DNA from: Desmospora profundinema
GTDB taxonomy: Bacteria; Bacillota; Bacilli; Thermoactinomycetales; DSM-45169
Direction of reading: 5' to 3'
Length of the DNA stretch: 64,000 nt
Assembly (NCBI RefSeq): GCF_031454155.1
Contig: NZ_JAVDQG010000006.1
Coordinates: forward strand, 1 to 64,000
A program made the position numbers and the translations under genes. Below the pieces are notes generated by a model. That model did no database searches. It was given only the letters and a program-made list of their open reading frames with translations, and was not told the origin of the DNA. Shown one piece after another: positions 17,675-26,940 of the stretch. Within the stretch, counting starts at the first letter, position 1, and each line of letters opens with the position of its first letter.

Positions 17675-19175
17675 ATGGAAAAGCAACTGCAAGAGTTGAA
17701 ATCATATTTGTCTGAAGTATATGACTTAACTTGTGTTTCTTCTTTGTTAAATTGGGATCAATCCTATGCCTGCTGGCGGGGCTGCCGCCCGTGGACGGCA
17801 GCGGGCGTTGCTGAGCTGGCTGCTTCATGAACGCTGGACCCATCCCCGTCTGGGACGGCTGCTCGAAAAGTTGCAACCGTATGAGGAAAGCCTCCCTTAC
17901 GATTCGGATGAGGCCAGCCTGATCCGAGTGGCACGCAAACAGTTTGAACGGGAAAGCCGGGTTCCGGCGGCGTTCATGGAAACGATGACCCGACATTTTG
18001 CCGCGACTTATCAAGCATGGTCAAAAGCTCGTCCGGCTGATGATTTTTCAAAGGTGGAACCGTATCTGGAGAAGACGTTGGAGTATAGTCGCCAATACGC
18101 CCGATACTTTGAACCTGACCACCTGGCCGACCCCTTAATCGAGTCATTTGCCAGGGAAGGGTTAAAAGCGGAGGAAATACGGTCGCTGTTTTCCCGGCTT
18201 CGAAGCGAACTGGTCCCCTTGGTTCGACAGGTGGTGGAACAGCCGATTGCGGACGATTCCTGCCTGCGGCAATCTTTTCCCGAACAGCAGCAATGGGATT
18301 TCGGGCTGAGGGTGATCGAACGGCTGGGCTATGATTTCAGTCGGGGGCGGCAGGATCGTACCCTTCATCCTTTTTGTACGAAATTTTCCGTGGGTGATGT
18401 GCGCATCACGACCCGTCTGAAGGAAAACCGTCTGGGGGAGGCTCTCTTTTGCACCATCCACGAGTCGGGGCACGCCATGTACGAGCAGGGGATCCGGATG
18501 GAATTGGAGGGAACGCCGCTGGCACGGGGCACCTCCTCCGGCGTCCATGAAAGCCAGTCCCGCCTGTGGGAAAACATCGTCGGTCGCAGCCGCGGATTTT
18601 GGGAGCACTTTTATCCCCAGCTGCAGGAGACGTTTCCGGAGCAGCTGAAAAACGTTTCCCTCGATACGTTCTACCGCGCGATCAACAAAGTGGAACCTTC
18701 GCTGATCCGAACCGCCGCCGACGAGCTGACTTATAACCTGCACGTGATGATCCGCTTTGATCTGGAGCTGGATCTGTTGGAAGGGAAATTGGCGGTGAAG
18801 GATCTGCCTGAAGCGTGGCGCGAGCGGTACAAGCGTGACTTGGGGGTGTTCGATCCCGGGGACAGGGACGGGGTTCTGCAGGATGTCCACTGGCACTTCG
18901 GGACCATCGGAGGCATGTTCCAAGGGTATACGTTGGGCAATATTCTCAGCGCTCAATTTTATGAGGCGGCCTTAAAAGCCCATCCCGAGATACCGGATCA
19001 GATCCGTGGAGGAACCTTTGACACACTCCACGGCTGGTTACGGGAGAACATCTACCAACACGGCCGAAAATTTACGGCGGCGGAACTGGTGGAACGGGTG
19101 ACCGGCTCTCCGCTTACCATCGATCCGTATGTCCGGTATTTGAAACAGAAATACGGGGAGTTGTATTCCCTGTAG
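17675..19175 (+). pseudogene. M32-family metallocarboxypeptidase, copy 2, frameshifted near the N-terminus
   Basis: The natural start is ATG 17675, behind GGGAGAGGAGG; it reads MEKQLQELKSYLSEVY and LLNWDQ like copy 1. At about 17760 five bases are missing relative to copy 1 and the frame shifts. The rest of the enzyme is open from ATG 17766 to 19175 (469 residues) and keeps HESGH in TIHESGHAMYEQG. ATG 17766 has no ribosome binding site. It is either a pseudogene, an N-terminally shortened protein lacking about 32 residues, or a sequencing error. The intact remainder argues that any inactivation is recent. Confidence 0.8.
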
Positions 19176-19270
19176 GAAGGAGCAGGTGGCGGTTCTGTTT
19201 TGCGTTCCCCATCTCTAACAGCGGAATGGTACACTTAATCCGGATGACTCACTCATGGGGAGGAACAAAC

Positions 19271-19720
19271 ATGGCCAAACACCATTTCCACCTGACTGCC
19301 CGCTGGCAAGGGGGACGGAACGGGATCGGCACCATCGACGCAGGAAATTTAAAAAGCGAGATTTCCATTCCGGAAGAAATGAGGGGACCGGGAGTAGGAA
19401 CCAATCCCGATGAAATGCTGATCGGCTCGGCTGCCACCTGCTATTTGATCACCTTGGCGGCGATGCTGGAGCGGGCGGCCATCCCAGTGAAGGAGCTCAC
19501 CCTGGAGACCGAAGGGGTCGTCCGGGAAGAGCGGGGTTTGAAATTTGAACGAATCACACACCGCCCGACGGTTATCCTGGAGGCCACCGCCACTGCCGGT
19601 CATCTGGAGCAGACGGAAGCGGCTACGGAACGGGCCGAACGCCACTGCATGATTTCCAATGCCCTCCGGGGCAATGTGGAGTTGGCGGTGGAGGCAAATG
19701 TGTCGGTGGTAAAGGATTAA
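19271..19720 (+). CDS. OsmC/Ohr-family peroxiredoxin-like protein
   Basis: A 149-residue cytoplasmic thiol protein of the OsmC superfamily, which reduces organic hydroperoxides. Both redox cysteines are present: C57 in SAATCYLIT and C126 in RHCMISNAL. The second element (HC-x-x-S-N-A) marks the OsmC/SACOL1771-like branch. ATG 19271 follows GGGGAGG; an upstream in-frame ATG lacks a site. A strong bidirectional terminator follows. Confidence 0.88.
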   Translation: MAKHHFHLTARWQGGRNGIGTIDAGNLKSEISIPEEMRGPGVGTNPDEMLIGSAATCYLITLAAMLERAAIPVKELTLETEGVVREERGLKFERITHRPTVILEATATAGHLEQTEAATERAERHCMISNALRGNVELAVEANVSVVKD

Positions 19721-19783
19721 CACTCATTTCCCAGAGGAATTGCGGCTTAAGAGAAAGGGACTTTTTCATTTTGCTTTTACACC

Positions 19784-19813
19784 AAAAAGGCGGGGATTTT
19801 CCCCGCCTTTTTT
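19784..19813. terminator. Bidirectional terminator between osmC-like and yhzD-like genes
   Basis: AAAAAGGCGGGG / CCCCGCCTTTTTT with a short loop, and U-tracts on both strands. Confidence 0.85.
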
Positions 19814-20025
19814 CATGCAGATGTGCTTTTGGCCGATTTCCCCTTATGGCTCAGGAATTCCACGAGCCTTCCAGATGTGTGAAGAATGCGAAACGGATAG
19901 GATGCGTACTCTTTTTCCTGCAACAACTCGTGCCCTTTGGCTTTGGCTGTTTGGTCGTCGGCAGCCTTGATCGGCTCATCCAGAAGTTTCTTGCCTTCAT
20001 TGTCATAGACGGTGATGTGGTACAT
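19813..20025 (-). CDS. YhzD-like small protein
   Basis: A 70-residue soluble protein beginning MYHITVYDNEGKKLLDE, then a K/A/D-rich helix. The layout resembles the YhzD-like family of Bacillales, whose function is unknown. ATG 20025 is chosen because GGAGGGG lies 6 bases upstream; ATG 20031 would touch that site. It is monocistronic, shares a terminator with the osmC-like gene, and has no membrane segment. Confidence 0.65.
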   Translation of the reverse strand: MYHITVYDNEGKKLLDEPIKAADDQTAKAKGHELLQEKEYASYPFRILHTSGRLVEFLSHKGKSAKSTSA

Positions 20026-20065
20026 GGACATCCCCTCCGATAAGGTTTATTCCCTTACAGTATAT

Positions 20066-20118
20066 CAAAAAAAAAGACCCACCTCCGGGGAGATGAGAGG
20101 CCGGTTGGGTGGGCGGAT
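20066..20118 (-). terminator. Terminator of the DUF4064 gene
   Basis: On the leftward strand a GC-rich CCCACC...GGTGGGTC hairpin is followed by a run of nine T. The rest of 20,026-20,212 shows nothing else. Confidence 0.6.
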
Positions 20119-20212
20119 TATTGCTGGATACGGTAAAGGGGGTTACCGCTGATTCCAGGGTAAACAACCAGTGATAAGGCTAGTTTAATGAAATGTTAAT
20201 TTTCCATTACCT

Positions 20213-20605
20213 TCAGGATTGCGGAGCGGATCCACCGCTGTCGGCTTTGGGTTTCCGGAAACTGAGAGCTCCCGACAGGATCATGAGAATGCCGGGAATC
20301 AGCCAGAGGAAACTGGCGAGCAGAAATCCGCCCACTCCGGCCACCAATTGAATGATACCGCTTAACACATGGTTTTTCCGGATCATGGAGGGAACGGAAA
20401 AGACGATTGAAGCGATGGACAGCAGAAGGAGCAAGCCGCCGACCACGGTGATCCAGGTTGCATCGATTTCCGCCATGGTTTCAGCTTCGTCCATCAAATC
20501 CACGTAGGCTTGCCCAAACAGTCCTCCCGCAAGTACAAGCAAGCCCGCTCCCGCCCCCAAAATTCCCCCGATTAATCCCAACACGAATTCTGCGGTTCGT
20601 TTCAT
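20213..20605 (-). CDS. DUF4064-type four-helix membrane protein
   Basis: A 130-residue protein with four hydrophobic segments (about 8-30, 50-72, 83-98 and 100-118). It begins MKRTAEFVLGLIGGILG and has a charged loop with D-E-A-E between helices 1 and 2, the pattern of DUF4064 proteins in Bacillales. The function is unknown. Starts with an ATG behind a GGAGAGGGC-type site. It is separated by 90 bases from the MscS-like gene on the same strand, so co-transcription is possible. Confidence 0.75.
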   Translation of the reverse strand: MKRTAEFVLGLIGGILGAGAGLLVLAGGLFGQAYVDLMDEAETMAEIDATWITVVGGLLLLLSIASIVFSVPSMIRKNHVLSGIIQLVAGVGGFLLASFLWLIPGILMILSGALSFRKPKADSGGSAPQS

Positions 20606-20694
20606 CGTGCCCTCTCCTTTGTCATGAGTTCAGATCCCCTGAAGAGGGGATTCCCCATGGTTTTATGCGTGGGACAGGACGGTTATTCCAACCC

Positions 20695-21483
20695 TTATTT
20701 TTGCACAATGGTGCGATGGGGGTAAGGGATTTCGATGCCCGCTTCATCCAGGGCTTTTTTCAATTCTTTGCGCAGCGCACGTTCCACTGCCCACTGCTCT
20801 CCGTTTTCTGTTTTGGCCAGGATCCGGATCACCATGTCGGAGTTCTCCAAGCTTTGCACACCCAACACGTTGGGGCCTTCTACGATTTGGGGCATGTCCT
20901 GTGCCAGCCGGTCACAAGCTTTTTGCATCACTTGAATCGCTTCGTCCACATTGGATTCATAGGCGATTCCGATATCCACCAATGCCTGCATGTTGCCGCG
21001 GGAGTGGTTGGTCAATGCGCCGATCTCTCGATTGGGGATGTAGTGGAGGTCGCCGTTCATTCCCCGTACTTTAATGCAGCGGAGTCCGGTTTCCTCTACG
21101 ATTCCGGAATAGCCGTTGATGGTGACATACTCCCCCACATTCACCTGGTTTTCCAGCAACACAAAAAAACCCGTCACGATGTCACTAACCAAACCCTGAG
21201 CTCCAAAACCGATGGCCAGACCAAGAATCCCGGCGCTGGCGAGGATTCCCGTGGTGTCCACATCAAATTCCCGCAGAATGGCCACAAAGGCGATGAAAAA
21301 GATGACGTAGCCGGTGAGGCTGGATAACAATGTTTTCAAGGTATCGATCCGCGGTTCCGCCGCTTCACGGTTGCGGATGCGCGTTTCCACCAGGCGAGCA
21401 ATCACGTTTTTTACTATCGCATAGACAATGATGGCGGTCACTGCGATGATGCTGGCGGTGGCCAGCTTTTCCAACCACTCCAT
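20695..21483 (-). CDS. Small-conductance mechanosensitive channel (MscS family)
   Basis: A 262-residue channel that opens under membrane tension to release solutes during osmotic downshift. Three membrane segments at the N-terminus end in the pore helix region GLAIGFGAQGLVSDIVTGFF, the signature block of MscS TM3. A beta-domain follows (VNVGEYVTINGYSGIVEE) and then an alpha/beta C-terminus. The ATG has GGAGGAAATCTCT upstream. It is shorter than E. coli MscS (286), as is usual in Bacilli. Confidence 0.9.
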   Translation of the reverse strand: MEWLEKLATASIIAVTAIIVYAIVKNVIARLVETRIRNREAAEPRIDTLKTLLSSLTGYVIFFIAFVAILREFDVDTTGILASAGILGLAIGFGAQGLVSDIVTGFFVLLENQVNVGEYVTINGYSGIVEETGLRCIKVRGMNGDLHYIPNREIGALTNHSRGNMQALVDIGIAYESNVDEAIQVMQKACDRLAQDMPQIVEGPNVLGVQSLENSDMVIRILAKTENGEQWAVERALRKELKKALDEAGIEIPYPHRTIVQK

Positions 21484-21515
21484 GTAGAGATTTCCTCCTT
21501 TGAATTGTGGTAAGC

Positions 21516-21829
21516 CTGCTCTTGCTGGGAACCCTGTTTTTCGCTCCGGTGGTTAGTCAGGTGGCGGCATTGCGGGTCATTACTGCTCCTGCGTTGATGA
21601 TCGTCTGTCCGAACTGGCTAAGGTGAAATGGGAAGACTTTGACGAAGCGTTTCCCGCTTTTATCGTCATGTTGAGCATGCCGCTGACTTTCAGCATTGCT
21701 ACGGGAATCGCCTTCGGGTTTAACACCTATCCGTTGCTGAAGGTACGTGGGAAAATCCGTGAGGTTCATCCTCTTCTGATCCTGTTTATGGTGTTGTTTA
21801 TCCTGCAGTTGGTCTTCGTTCCGGAATAA
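21516..21829 (+). pseudogene. Remnant of an AzgA-type (NCS2) guanine/hypoxanthine permease
   Basis: Only the C-terminal part survives, in two frames. The first reads LLLLGTLFFAPVVSQVAALR. After a small internal deletion near 21600 the frame changes to LSELAKVKWEDFDEAFPAF, followed by MPLTFSIATGIAFGF, which is the end block of PbuG/PbuO permeases. Roughly the first 300 residues are absent and a terminator still follows. It is therefore a decayed purine permease gene whose 5' part was lost next to the mscS gene. Confidence 0.82.
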
Positions 21830-21840
21830 TGATCAATTTG

Positions 21841-21871
21841 AAACCAACCCGGTAAAACCGGGTTGGTTTTA
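21841..21871 (+). terminator. Terminator behind the permease remnant
   Basis: AAACCAACCCGG / CCGGGTTGGTTT with a 4-base loop, then TATT. Confidence 0.75.
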
Positions 21872-21985
21872 TTATACCACCTCCTGTCCAATGCGCCTTC
21901 CAACTCTGTATTAGTAAAATGGATGCTTTTATTCCGGTGTCAAAAGTGATACAATATTTTCTATTACCAAAAAAGGGGGATACCA

Positions 21986-22852
21986 ATGGGACCACGCCAA
22001 TTGTTTGTATCGGATCTGGATGGGACATTGTTGAACCCGACGGCGTCTTTATCGACATACAGCCGCCGCCAGCTGAAAAGGCTGCTGGAGAAAGGCCTGC
22101 CCTTTACCGTGGCCAGTGCCCGCAACGTGATTTCGATTCGCAATATTCTGGAGGACTTACCGATCCGGATGCCGGTGATTGAGCTGAACGGTGCGTTTAT
22201 CAGTGATCTCCGCACGGGGAGGCACGAAGTGGTCCATGCCATTGAGCGTCCGCTGGTTCCCGAAGTGATCGAGTGGGGACGGCAAGCGGGCTGTTCCCCC
22301 TTTGTCACCACTTTTGACGGACGGGAAGATCGGTTATACGTGGGCGATATCCTTAATCAGGGGATGGCCGATTATTATCGGGAGCGGGTGCGGGAACGGG
22401 ATCCTCGCTTGCGGGACGGCGTCCCTTTGGCTCGCAGTATCCGTGAGATGGTGGTTTGTATCGTCTTTATCGATCGGGTGGAACGATTGGCTCCGTTAGC
22501 TGAAAAGATCCGAAAGCAGTGCGGAGATCGGGTTCAGACCCATCTGATTCATGAGATCTATGCTCCGGGCTGGTACTGGTTGACGGTTCATGATCGACAG
22601 GCGACCAAGGACCAGGCGATTCAAGTGTTGTTGGAATCGGAGGGATTGTCCCGGAAGGAGTTGACCGTGTTTGGGGACCAGGCCAACGACCTTCCCATGT
22701 TCCGGCTGGCGGGCCGGGCGATTGCCGTCTCCAATGCCTGGGAACCCTTGAAAAAAGCAGCCACTCACGTGATCGGACATCATCGCGATGACAGTGTGGT
22801 TCGTTATCTGGTGAAGCATGCTCCACTAAAAGCGACTTCAGGTGCGGGCTGA
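21986..22852 (+). CDS. Cof-type HAD-IIB phosphatase
   Basis: A 288-residue sugar- or nucleotide-phosphate phosphatase of the haloacid dehalogenase superfamily. Motif I is DLDGT (10-14) with the catalytic Asp pair. The large C2 cap occupies the middle, and the C-terminal motif IV region reads FGDQANDLPMF. The ATG follows AAAAGGGGGATACCA. Substrate specificity of Cof proteins cannot be read from sequence. Monocistronic. Confidence 0.88.
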   Translation: MGPRQLFVSDLDGTLLNPTASLSTYSRRQLKRLLEKGLPFTVASARNVISIRNILEDLPIRMPVIELNGAFISDLRTGRHEVVHAIERPLVPEVIEWGRQAGCSPFVTTFDGREDRLYVGDILNQGMADYYRERVRERDPRLRDGVPLARSIREMVVCIVFIDRVERLAPLAEKIRKQCGDRVQTHLIHEIYAPGWYWLTVHDRQATKDQAIQVLLESEGLSRKELTVFGDQANDLPMFRLAGRAIAVSNAWEPLKKAATHVIGHHRDDSVVRYLVKHAPLKATSGAG

Positions 22853-22889
22853 CTCCTGGACTTCACAAATCCGGCTGAAACGAGTATGA

Positions 22890-23142
22890 TCAAAGGTGAC
22901 GAAAACAAAAGGAGGATTGTTCCCACTCGACATGAGAAAAGACCGCTAATCTCTCACCCAAACCGATACGGTGGCGGGATCGCCTGTTCGAGGCGAAAGC
23001 GGTCGGGAGCAGTCTGTCCTTTTTCGGACAAACGAACAACCGGGGGAAGATCGGATTTTGTCAGTGAAGTGTGTCTGATGCGGGATCGATCAGATACAGA
23101 TGCTGAGCGAAATAGTACCGTCTTCCGGCCCTTTTGCATCCG
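22890..23142 (+). promoter_or_regulatory. Leader of the ABC-F gene with possible antiterminator
   Basis: About 250 bases precede the attenuator. AAAAGGAGG near 22907 is followed by a very short frame (ATG 22932, five codons MRKDR and stop), a possible leader peptide, though its spacing of about 16 bases is long. CGCCTGT at 22981-22987 is complementary to ACAGGCG, the 5' arm of the terminator (23144-23150), so it could form an antiterminator. A local hairpin CGCCT/AGGCG (22981-22995) competes. This layout fits ribosome-stalling control of ABC-F genes. Confidence 0.5.
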
Positions 23143-23172
23143 CACAGGCGAAAAACGCCTGTGTTTTTATTT
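23143..23172 (+). terminator. Attenuator in front of the ABC-F gene
   Basis: CACAGGCG / CGCCTGTG with a 5-base A loop, then TTTTTATTT. It ends only about 10 bases before the ribosome binding site of the ABC-F gene, so it can only serve as an attenuator for that gene. Confidence 0.8.
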
Positions 23173-23194
23173 GGAGCAAAGGGAGTGTGGTTCG

Positions 23195-25033
23195 ATGTTT
23201 GTGGTAAAAGCGGCGGGGCTGAAAGTGGAAGCGGGTGGACGGATATTGTTTGAGGATGGGGATATCCAGGTGCGCCCGGGGGAAAAAGTGGCCCTGATCG
23301 GAGCCAACGGTGTGGGCAAAACGACCCTGTTGAAGGTATTGGCAGGGGTGATCACGCCCGACGGGGGCACCGTCAACCGGTCGGTTTCCGTAGACCGCTG
23401 GGGAATCCTAAACCAACAGGAAACGTTCCCTTCTTCCATAACAGCAGGAGATTACGTCCGCTCGGGGCACCCGAGGCTGTTTCGGCTTTACCGGGAGTTG
23501 CGGCAGGCGGAGCGAAGCTTGGAACAGGATGCGGGTGAAAAGTTGGAGGCTCGGATTGCCCGCTACGGAGCCTGCCAGGAAGCGTATCAGAATGCGGGCG
23601 GTTACGAATGGGAAGTGGAAGTGCTGCGGACAATGAAACACCTGGGGCTGACACCGGGTGTATCCGACACTTCCATGGAACAGCTCAGCGGGGGTCAGAA
23701 GACGAGGGCCCAGTTGGCGCAGCTTATGGTGAAGCGTCCGGAGTTCCTGTTATTGGACGAACCGACCAACCATTTGGATCGATCCACATTGGAGTGGTTG
23801 GAGACGTGGTTGTCGGGGTGGAATGGCGCGGCGCTGTTTGTATCCCATGACCGTTGGTTTATCGATCGGGTGGCCGATGTTACGGTGGAACTGTCCAAAA
23901 CCGGGACCCGCGCTATCCGGGGCGGATACAGCCGCTTTACCGAACACCGGGATCAGGAGCGGAAAGCGCAGGAAGCCTTGTGGCGGAAGCAAGAACAGGA
24001 AAAGAAAAAGCTGGAGGAGTCGATCCGTCGATACCAGACCTGGTTTCACCGGGCCCATGCCGCCGCCGGGGAACGCAATCCGTTTTTGAAGAAAAAGGCG
24101 CAAAAAAATCAAACCCGCTCCAAAGCGAAGGAGGAAGCATTAAGGCGGTTGGAGGAAAACCGGGTGGAGCGACCCCGGGAGAACCCCCGCGTTCAGGTGC
24201 GGCTAAACGCTGCTCCCATCGAGGGGCGACACCTGCTGACGGTGACGGATCTCGCCTTTGGATACGGGGAGAAAGCGTTGCTGGACGGAATCGATTTTGA
24301 TATTCGTCCCGGAGATCGGCTGGCCTTGACGGGAGCCAACGGGAGCGGCAAAACTACCTTGTTGAAACTATTGACCGGCGAGCTTCACTCGCAACGGGGG
24401 GAAGTGCGCCGCCATCCGGAACTGCGGATCGGCTACTTTGCCCAGGAGCTGGAGATCCTCGATCCACAGGAGACGATCTTGGACAGTTTGCTGCGCCTTC
24501 CCGGCATGACCCGCACCGAAGCCCGCAACATTCTGGCGTCGTTTTTGTTCCGAGCGGACTCGGTTTTTCAACGAATCGGCTCCCTCAGTATGGGAGAGCG
24601 CTGTCGGGTGGCATTTGTACGCCTGTACTTTTCCCGCGCCAACCTCCTGATTTTGGACGAACCGACGAACTACCTGGACATTCCCACCCGGGAACGGATC
24701 GAAGAAGCCTTGGCCCACTATCCCGGATCGATGGTGTTGGTTTCCCACGACCGTTTTTTGCTTTCGCTTATCGCCAACCGTGTCGCCTCTTTGGAAAACG
24801 GTCGCCTGGCGTTGTTTGAGGAGGGCTATCACGCTTACCTGGAACGGAAGCGGCAAGCCACCGCCCGTTCCCATACCGACCCAGACCGGATCCGAATGCT
24901 GGAACTTCGTCTCACCCAACTGATGGGTGCGGAAGAGCCGGAAGATGAGGGAGTACGGCAACAGCTGATGGCAGAGATTCGAAAAATCCGGTCGGAGCTG
25001 GATCAGTGGAAGGGACGGGGGAAGGAAGAGTAG
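23195..25033 (+). CDS. ABC-F family ATPase (ribosome-associated / antibiotic-protection type)
   Basis: A 612-residue soluble protein with two ABC domains and no membrane segment. ABC1 has GANGVGKT, LSGGQKTR and LLLDEPTNHLD; ABC2 has GANGSGKT, LSMGERCR and LILDEPTNYLD. The linker (P-site interaction region) is rich in Lys/Arg/Glu and contains RRYQTWFHRAHAAAG. ABC-F proteins act on the ribosomal E site, some giving resistance to lincosamides, macrolides or pleuromutilins. ATG 23195 is used (site AAAGGGAG); the open frame runs 103 codons further upstream but across the attenuator. The leader control favours an inducible resistance role over a housekeeping one. Confidence 0.88.
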   Translation: MFVVKAAGLKVEAGGRILFEDGDIQVRPGEKVALIGANGVGKTTLLKVLAGVITPDGGTVNRSVSVDRWGILNQQETFPSSITAGDYVRSGHPRLFRLYRELRQAERSLEQDAGEKLEARIARYGACQEAYQNAGGYEWEVEVLRTMKHLGLTPGVSDTSMEQLSGGQKTRAQLAQLMVKRPEFLLLDEPTNHLDRSTLEWLETWLSGWNGAALFVSHDRWFIDRVADVTVELSKTGTRAIRGGYSRFTEHRDQERKAQEALWRKQEQEKKKLEESIRRYQTWFHRAHAAAGERNPFLKKKAQKNQTRSKAKEEALRRLEENRVERPRENPRVQVRLNAAPIEGRHLLTVTDLAFGYGEKALLDGIDFDIRPGDRLALTGANGSGKTTLLKLLTGELHSQRGEVRRHPELRIGYFAQELEILDPQETILDSLLRLPGMTRTEARNILASFLFRADSVFQRIGSLSMGERCRVAFVRLYFSRANLLILDEPTNYLDIPTRERIEEALAHYPGSMVLVSHDRFLLSLIANRVASLENGRLALFEEGYHAYLERKRQATARSHTDPDRIRMLELRLTQLMGAEEPEDEGVRQQLMAEIRKIRSELDQWKGRGKEE

Positions 25034-25073
25034 AAAGAGAAAAAGGATATCATTTTAATCAGGGGGGAAACGT

Positions 25074-25430
25074 GTGTCCAGTCCCATTCAAAACAAAATC
25101 GGTGCGACCTTTATCCCCGTAAGCGACTTGGAACGAGCGAGAGATTGGTACTGTGAGATTTTGGGCTTGGAGCCGGACGGAGAGATCCAATACGGGCATC
25201 TGTATGTGATTCCGTTACAAGGGGGAAATGGCTTGGTCCTGGACAGCAAGATTTATCCCCAGCGATCCCCGGGCACAGCCCCTCTCTTCCATTTCAATAC
25301 GGATGACATCGAAGAGGCGTATGCGTTTCTGAAAGGCAAGAATGTGGAGATCACCACCGGTATCCAAAACGGACACTGGTTCAACTTCAAAGATCCCGAC
25401 GGCAACATGTTGATGGCCTGTAAATGTTGA
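25074..25430 (+). CDS. VOC/glyoxalase-family protein
   Basis: A 118-residue single vicinal-oxygen-chelate domain made of two beta-alpha-beta-beta-beta modules. It starts GATFIPVSDLERARDWYCEI and ends with the usual WFNFKDPDGNMLM block, whose aspartate and neighbouring residues sit near the metal site in this family. The GTG start follows AGGGGGGAAA. It lies 40 bases after the ABC-F gene and may be co-transcribed. A bleomycin- or fosfomycin-type resistance function is possible but not shown. Confidence 0.8.
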   Translation: MSSPIQNKIGATFIPVSDLERARDWYCEILGLEPDGEIQYGHLYVIPLQGGNGLVLDSKIYPQRSPGTAPLFHFNTDDIEEAYAFLKGKNVEITTGIQNGHWFNFKDPDGNMLMACKC

Positions 25431-25437
25431 ATCGGCT

Positions 25438-25476
25438 AAAAATCCCCGGCTGCGATTTGGTCAGCCGGGGATTTTC
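25438..25476. terminator. Bidirectional terminator
   Basis: AAAATCCCCGGCTG / CAGCCGGGGATTTT with an 11-base loop, between convergent VOC and HTH-TPR genes. Confidence 0.85.
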
Positions 25477-25484
25477 TCTTGCCG

Positions 25485-26765
25485 CTAGATCATTTCATCG
25501 ACAAGCTCCAAGTAGAGAGAGTGATTTTCCTGTTTCCAGAAGTCGGGCAGGCGGAGCAAGGTCATGTATTCCATCTTTCGATAGCCGTGTTGCTTTGCCA
25601 AGGACAGGACGCGTTCATAAAAGGATTGGGCCTTTTTGTCGTCTCCCTTGTTTCGATAAAGATCGCCCATAATGATCAAGGATCGGATCAATCGGGGGGC
25701 GTCATTGGCCTGCTCACTGATTTGAATCGCTTTCTGCAGCATCTGTTCCGCTTGATCGAGGTCGTTCTGAGAGAGATATAACACTCCGAGACGGCTGTAG
25801 ACGGTGGTGGTTTTGGCAGGAGGGGTAATCTTGTCGACCAGATCCAGTGCGGCCATGAAGCAATCCCTTGCCCAGGCCAGCTCTTTTTTGGTTAAGTATA
25901 CGCTGCCCAATACACTCCACAAATCGAACATTAAGGAATGGTTTTTGTTTAATCTGGCAATTTCCAACCCCTCGTAACTGTATCGAATCGCCTCCTCAAA
26001 TAAGTGGCTTTTTCGTGCCAGTTCGGCACGCAGCCAGTAGAAAGTTAAGAGAACACTATTGCTAACGATTTCATTCTTTCGTTCCCATATGGATAATACA
26101 ACTTGTAAACTTTCACTCACCCTGCCTAAGCGTTCAAGATAGATGGCAATATTCATATGGAGTATAAACTCCAAGTACTTTCTTGCTCCGTGAGGATTAA
26201 ATACCGCCAGCGCTTTACGGGTATGATCCAATGCGATATTCAGATTATTGGTTCGATAGTTACAAAAGCCCAACTCCAGATAAGTGGCTGCTTCTGTATT
26301 TAATTCCCGATGCAAAGGATTGGAAGAAGATAGATGAATCGCTTTTCGCAGGTGGCGTTCCGCTTTGTCCCATTGATTCATATATGCATGACACTTTCCT
26401 CTCAGATAATAAACGGTGGCACCGTATACATGATGATCGTCCACTCCCAACTCGTTCAACAGTTTTAACGCTTTTTCCGGATTGCCGGCCCCTCCCAGGC
26501 ATTCGATATAAAAGAGGCGGTTTTTCAGCCGTTCCAGCTCTTCCTGTTCTTCCGCCAGAAGGCCGGGCAGGTGATCCATCCTAATATTCAGTTTTTGGAG
26601 CAGGTAGATGGCCCGTTCGTTGCTGACATGGGGGACGCCGCGTTCAATGTTGCTGATGGTGGCCGGGGAGATGTGTTCGTCTGCCAGGTCTTCCAGTCGG
26701 AGGCCGCGCTCTTTACGCGTTTTGCGGATGATTTCACCGACTTCGCTCATGGGCAATGGTTTCAT
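25485..26765 (-). CDS. HTH-TPR transcriptional regulator (RRNPP-like)
   Basis: A 426-residue protein with an N-terminal Xre/Cro helix-turn-helix (about 8-65; LEDLADEHISPATISNIERG) and then six or more tetratricopeptide repeats to the C-terminus, for example HYLRKAIHL and QAEQMLQKAIQIS. This is the architecture of peptide-sensing RRNPP regulators (PlcR, NprR, ComR). No short export-type peptide gene was found next to it. The start may be ATG 26765 or ATG 26750. It is transcribed away from MITE copy B and the hydantoin-type operon, which it could control. The ligand is unknown. Confidence 0.82.
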   Translation of the reverse strand: MKPLPMSEVGEIIRKTRKERGLRLEDLADEHISPATISNIERGVPHVSNERAIYLLQKLNIRMDHLPGLLAEEQEELERLKNRLFYIECLGGAGNPEKALKLLNELGVDDHHVYGATVYYLRGKCHAYMNQWDKAERHLRKAIHLSSSNPLHRELNTEAATYLELGFCNYRTNNLNIALDHTRKALAVFNPHGARKYLEFILHMNIAIYLERLGRVSESLQVVLSIWERKNEIVSNSVLLTFYWLRAELARKSHLFEEAIRYSYEGLEIARLNKNHSLMFDLWSVLGSVYLTKKELAWARDCFMAALDLVDKITPPAKTTTVYSRLGVLYLSQNDLDQAEQMLQKAIQISEQANDAPRLIRSLIIMGDLYRNKGDDKKAQSFYERVLSLAKQHGYRKMEYMTLLRLPDFWKQENHSLYLELVDEMI

Positions 26766-26940
26766 GGCATCGAATCCTCTCTGTTGAGTTCTCCCTAAAA
26801 TTGTAATCGATGTGGATTCATTTTGGAATCTCTTTAGAATTTAATCCGATATTTAATCGAGAACGGTCGAAAAACGTTTGTGAGACTTTTGAGTTGTGGT
26901 AAAATTTTGGCGAAAAAGATTTTCCATAAGACTATCGATC

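Noticed and set aside
22886-23194. 103-codon N-terminal extension of the ABC-F gene
   Set aside because: It would translate through a strong terminator hairpin, and no ABC-F protein has such an extension; ATG 23195 has a good ribosome binding site and family-like start.
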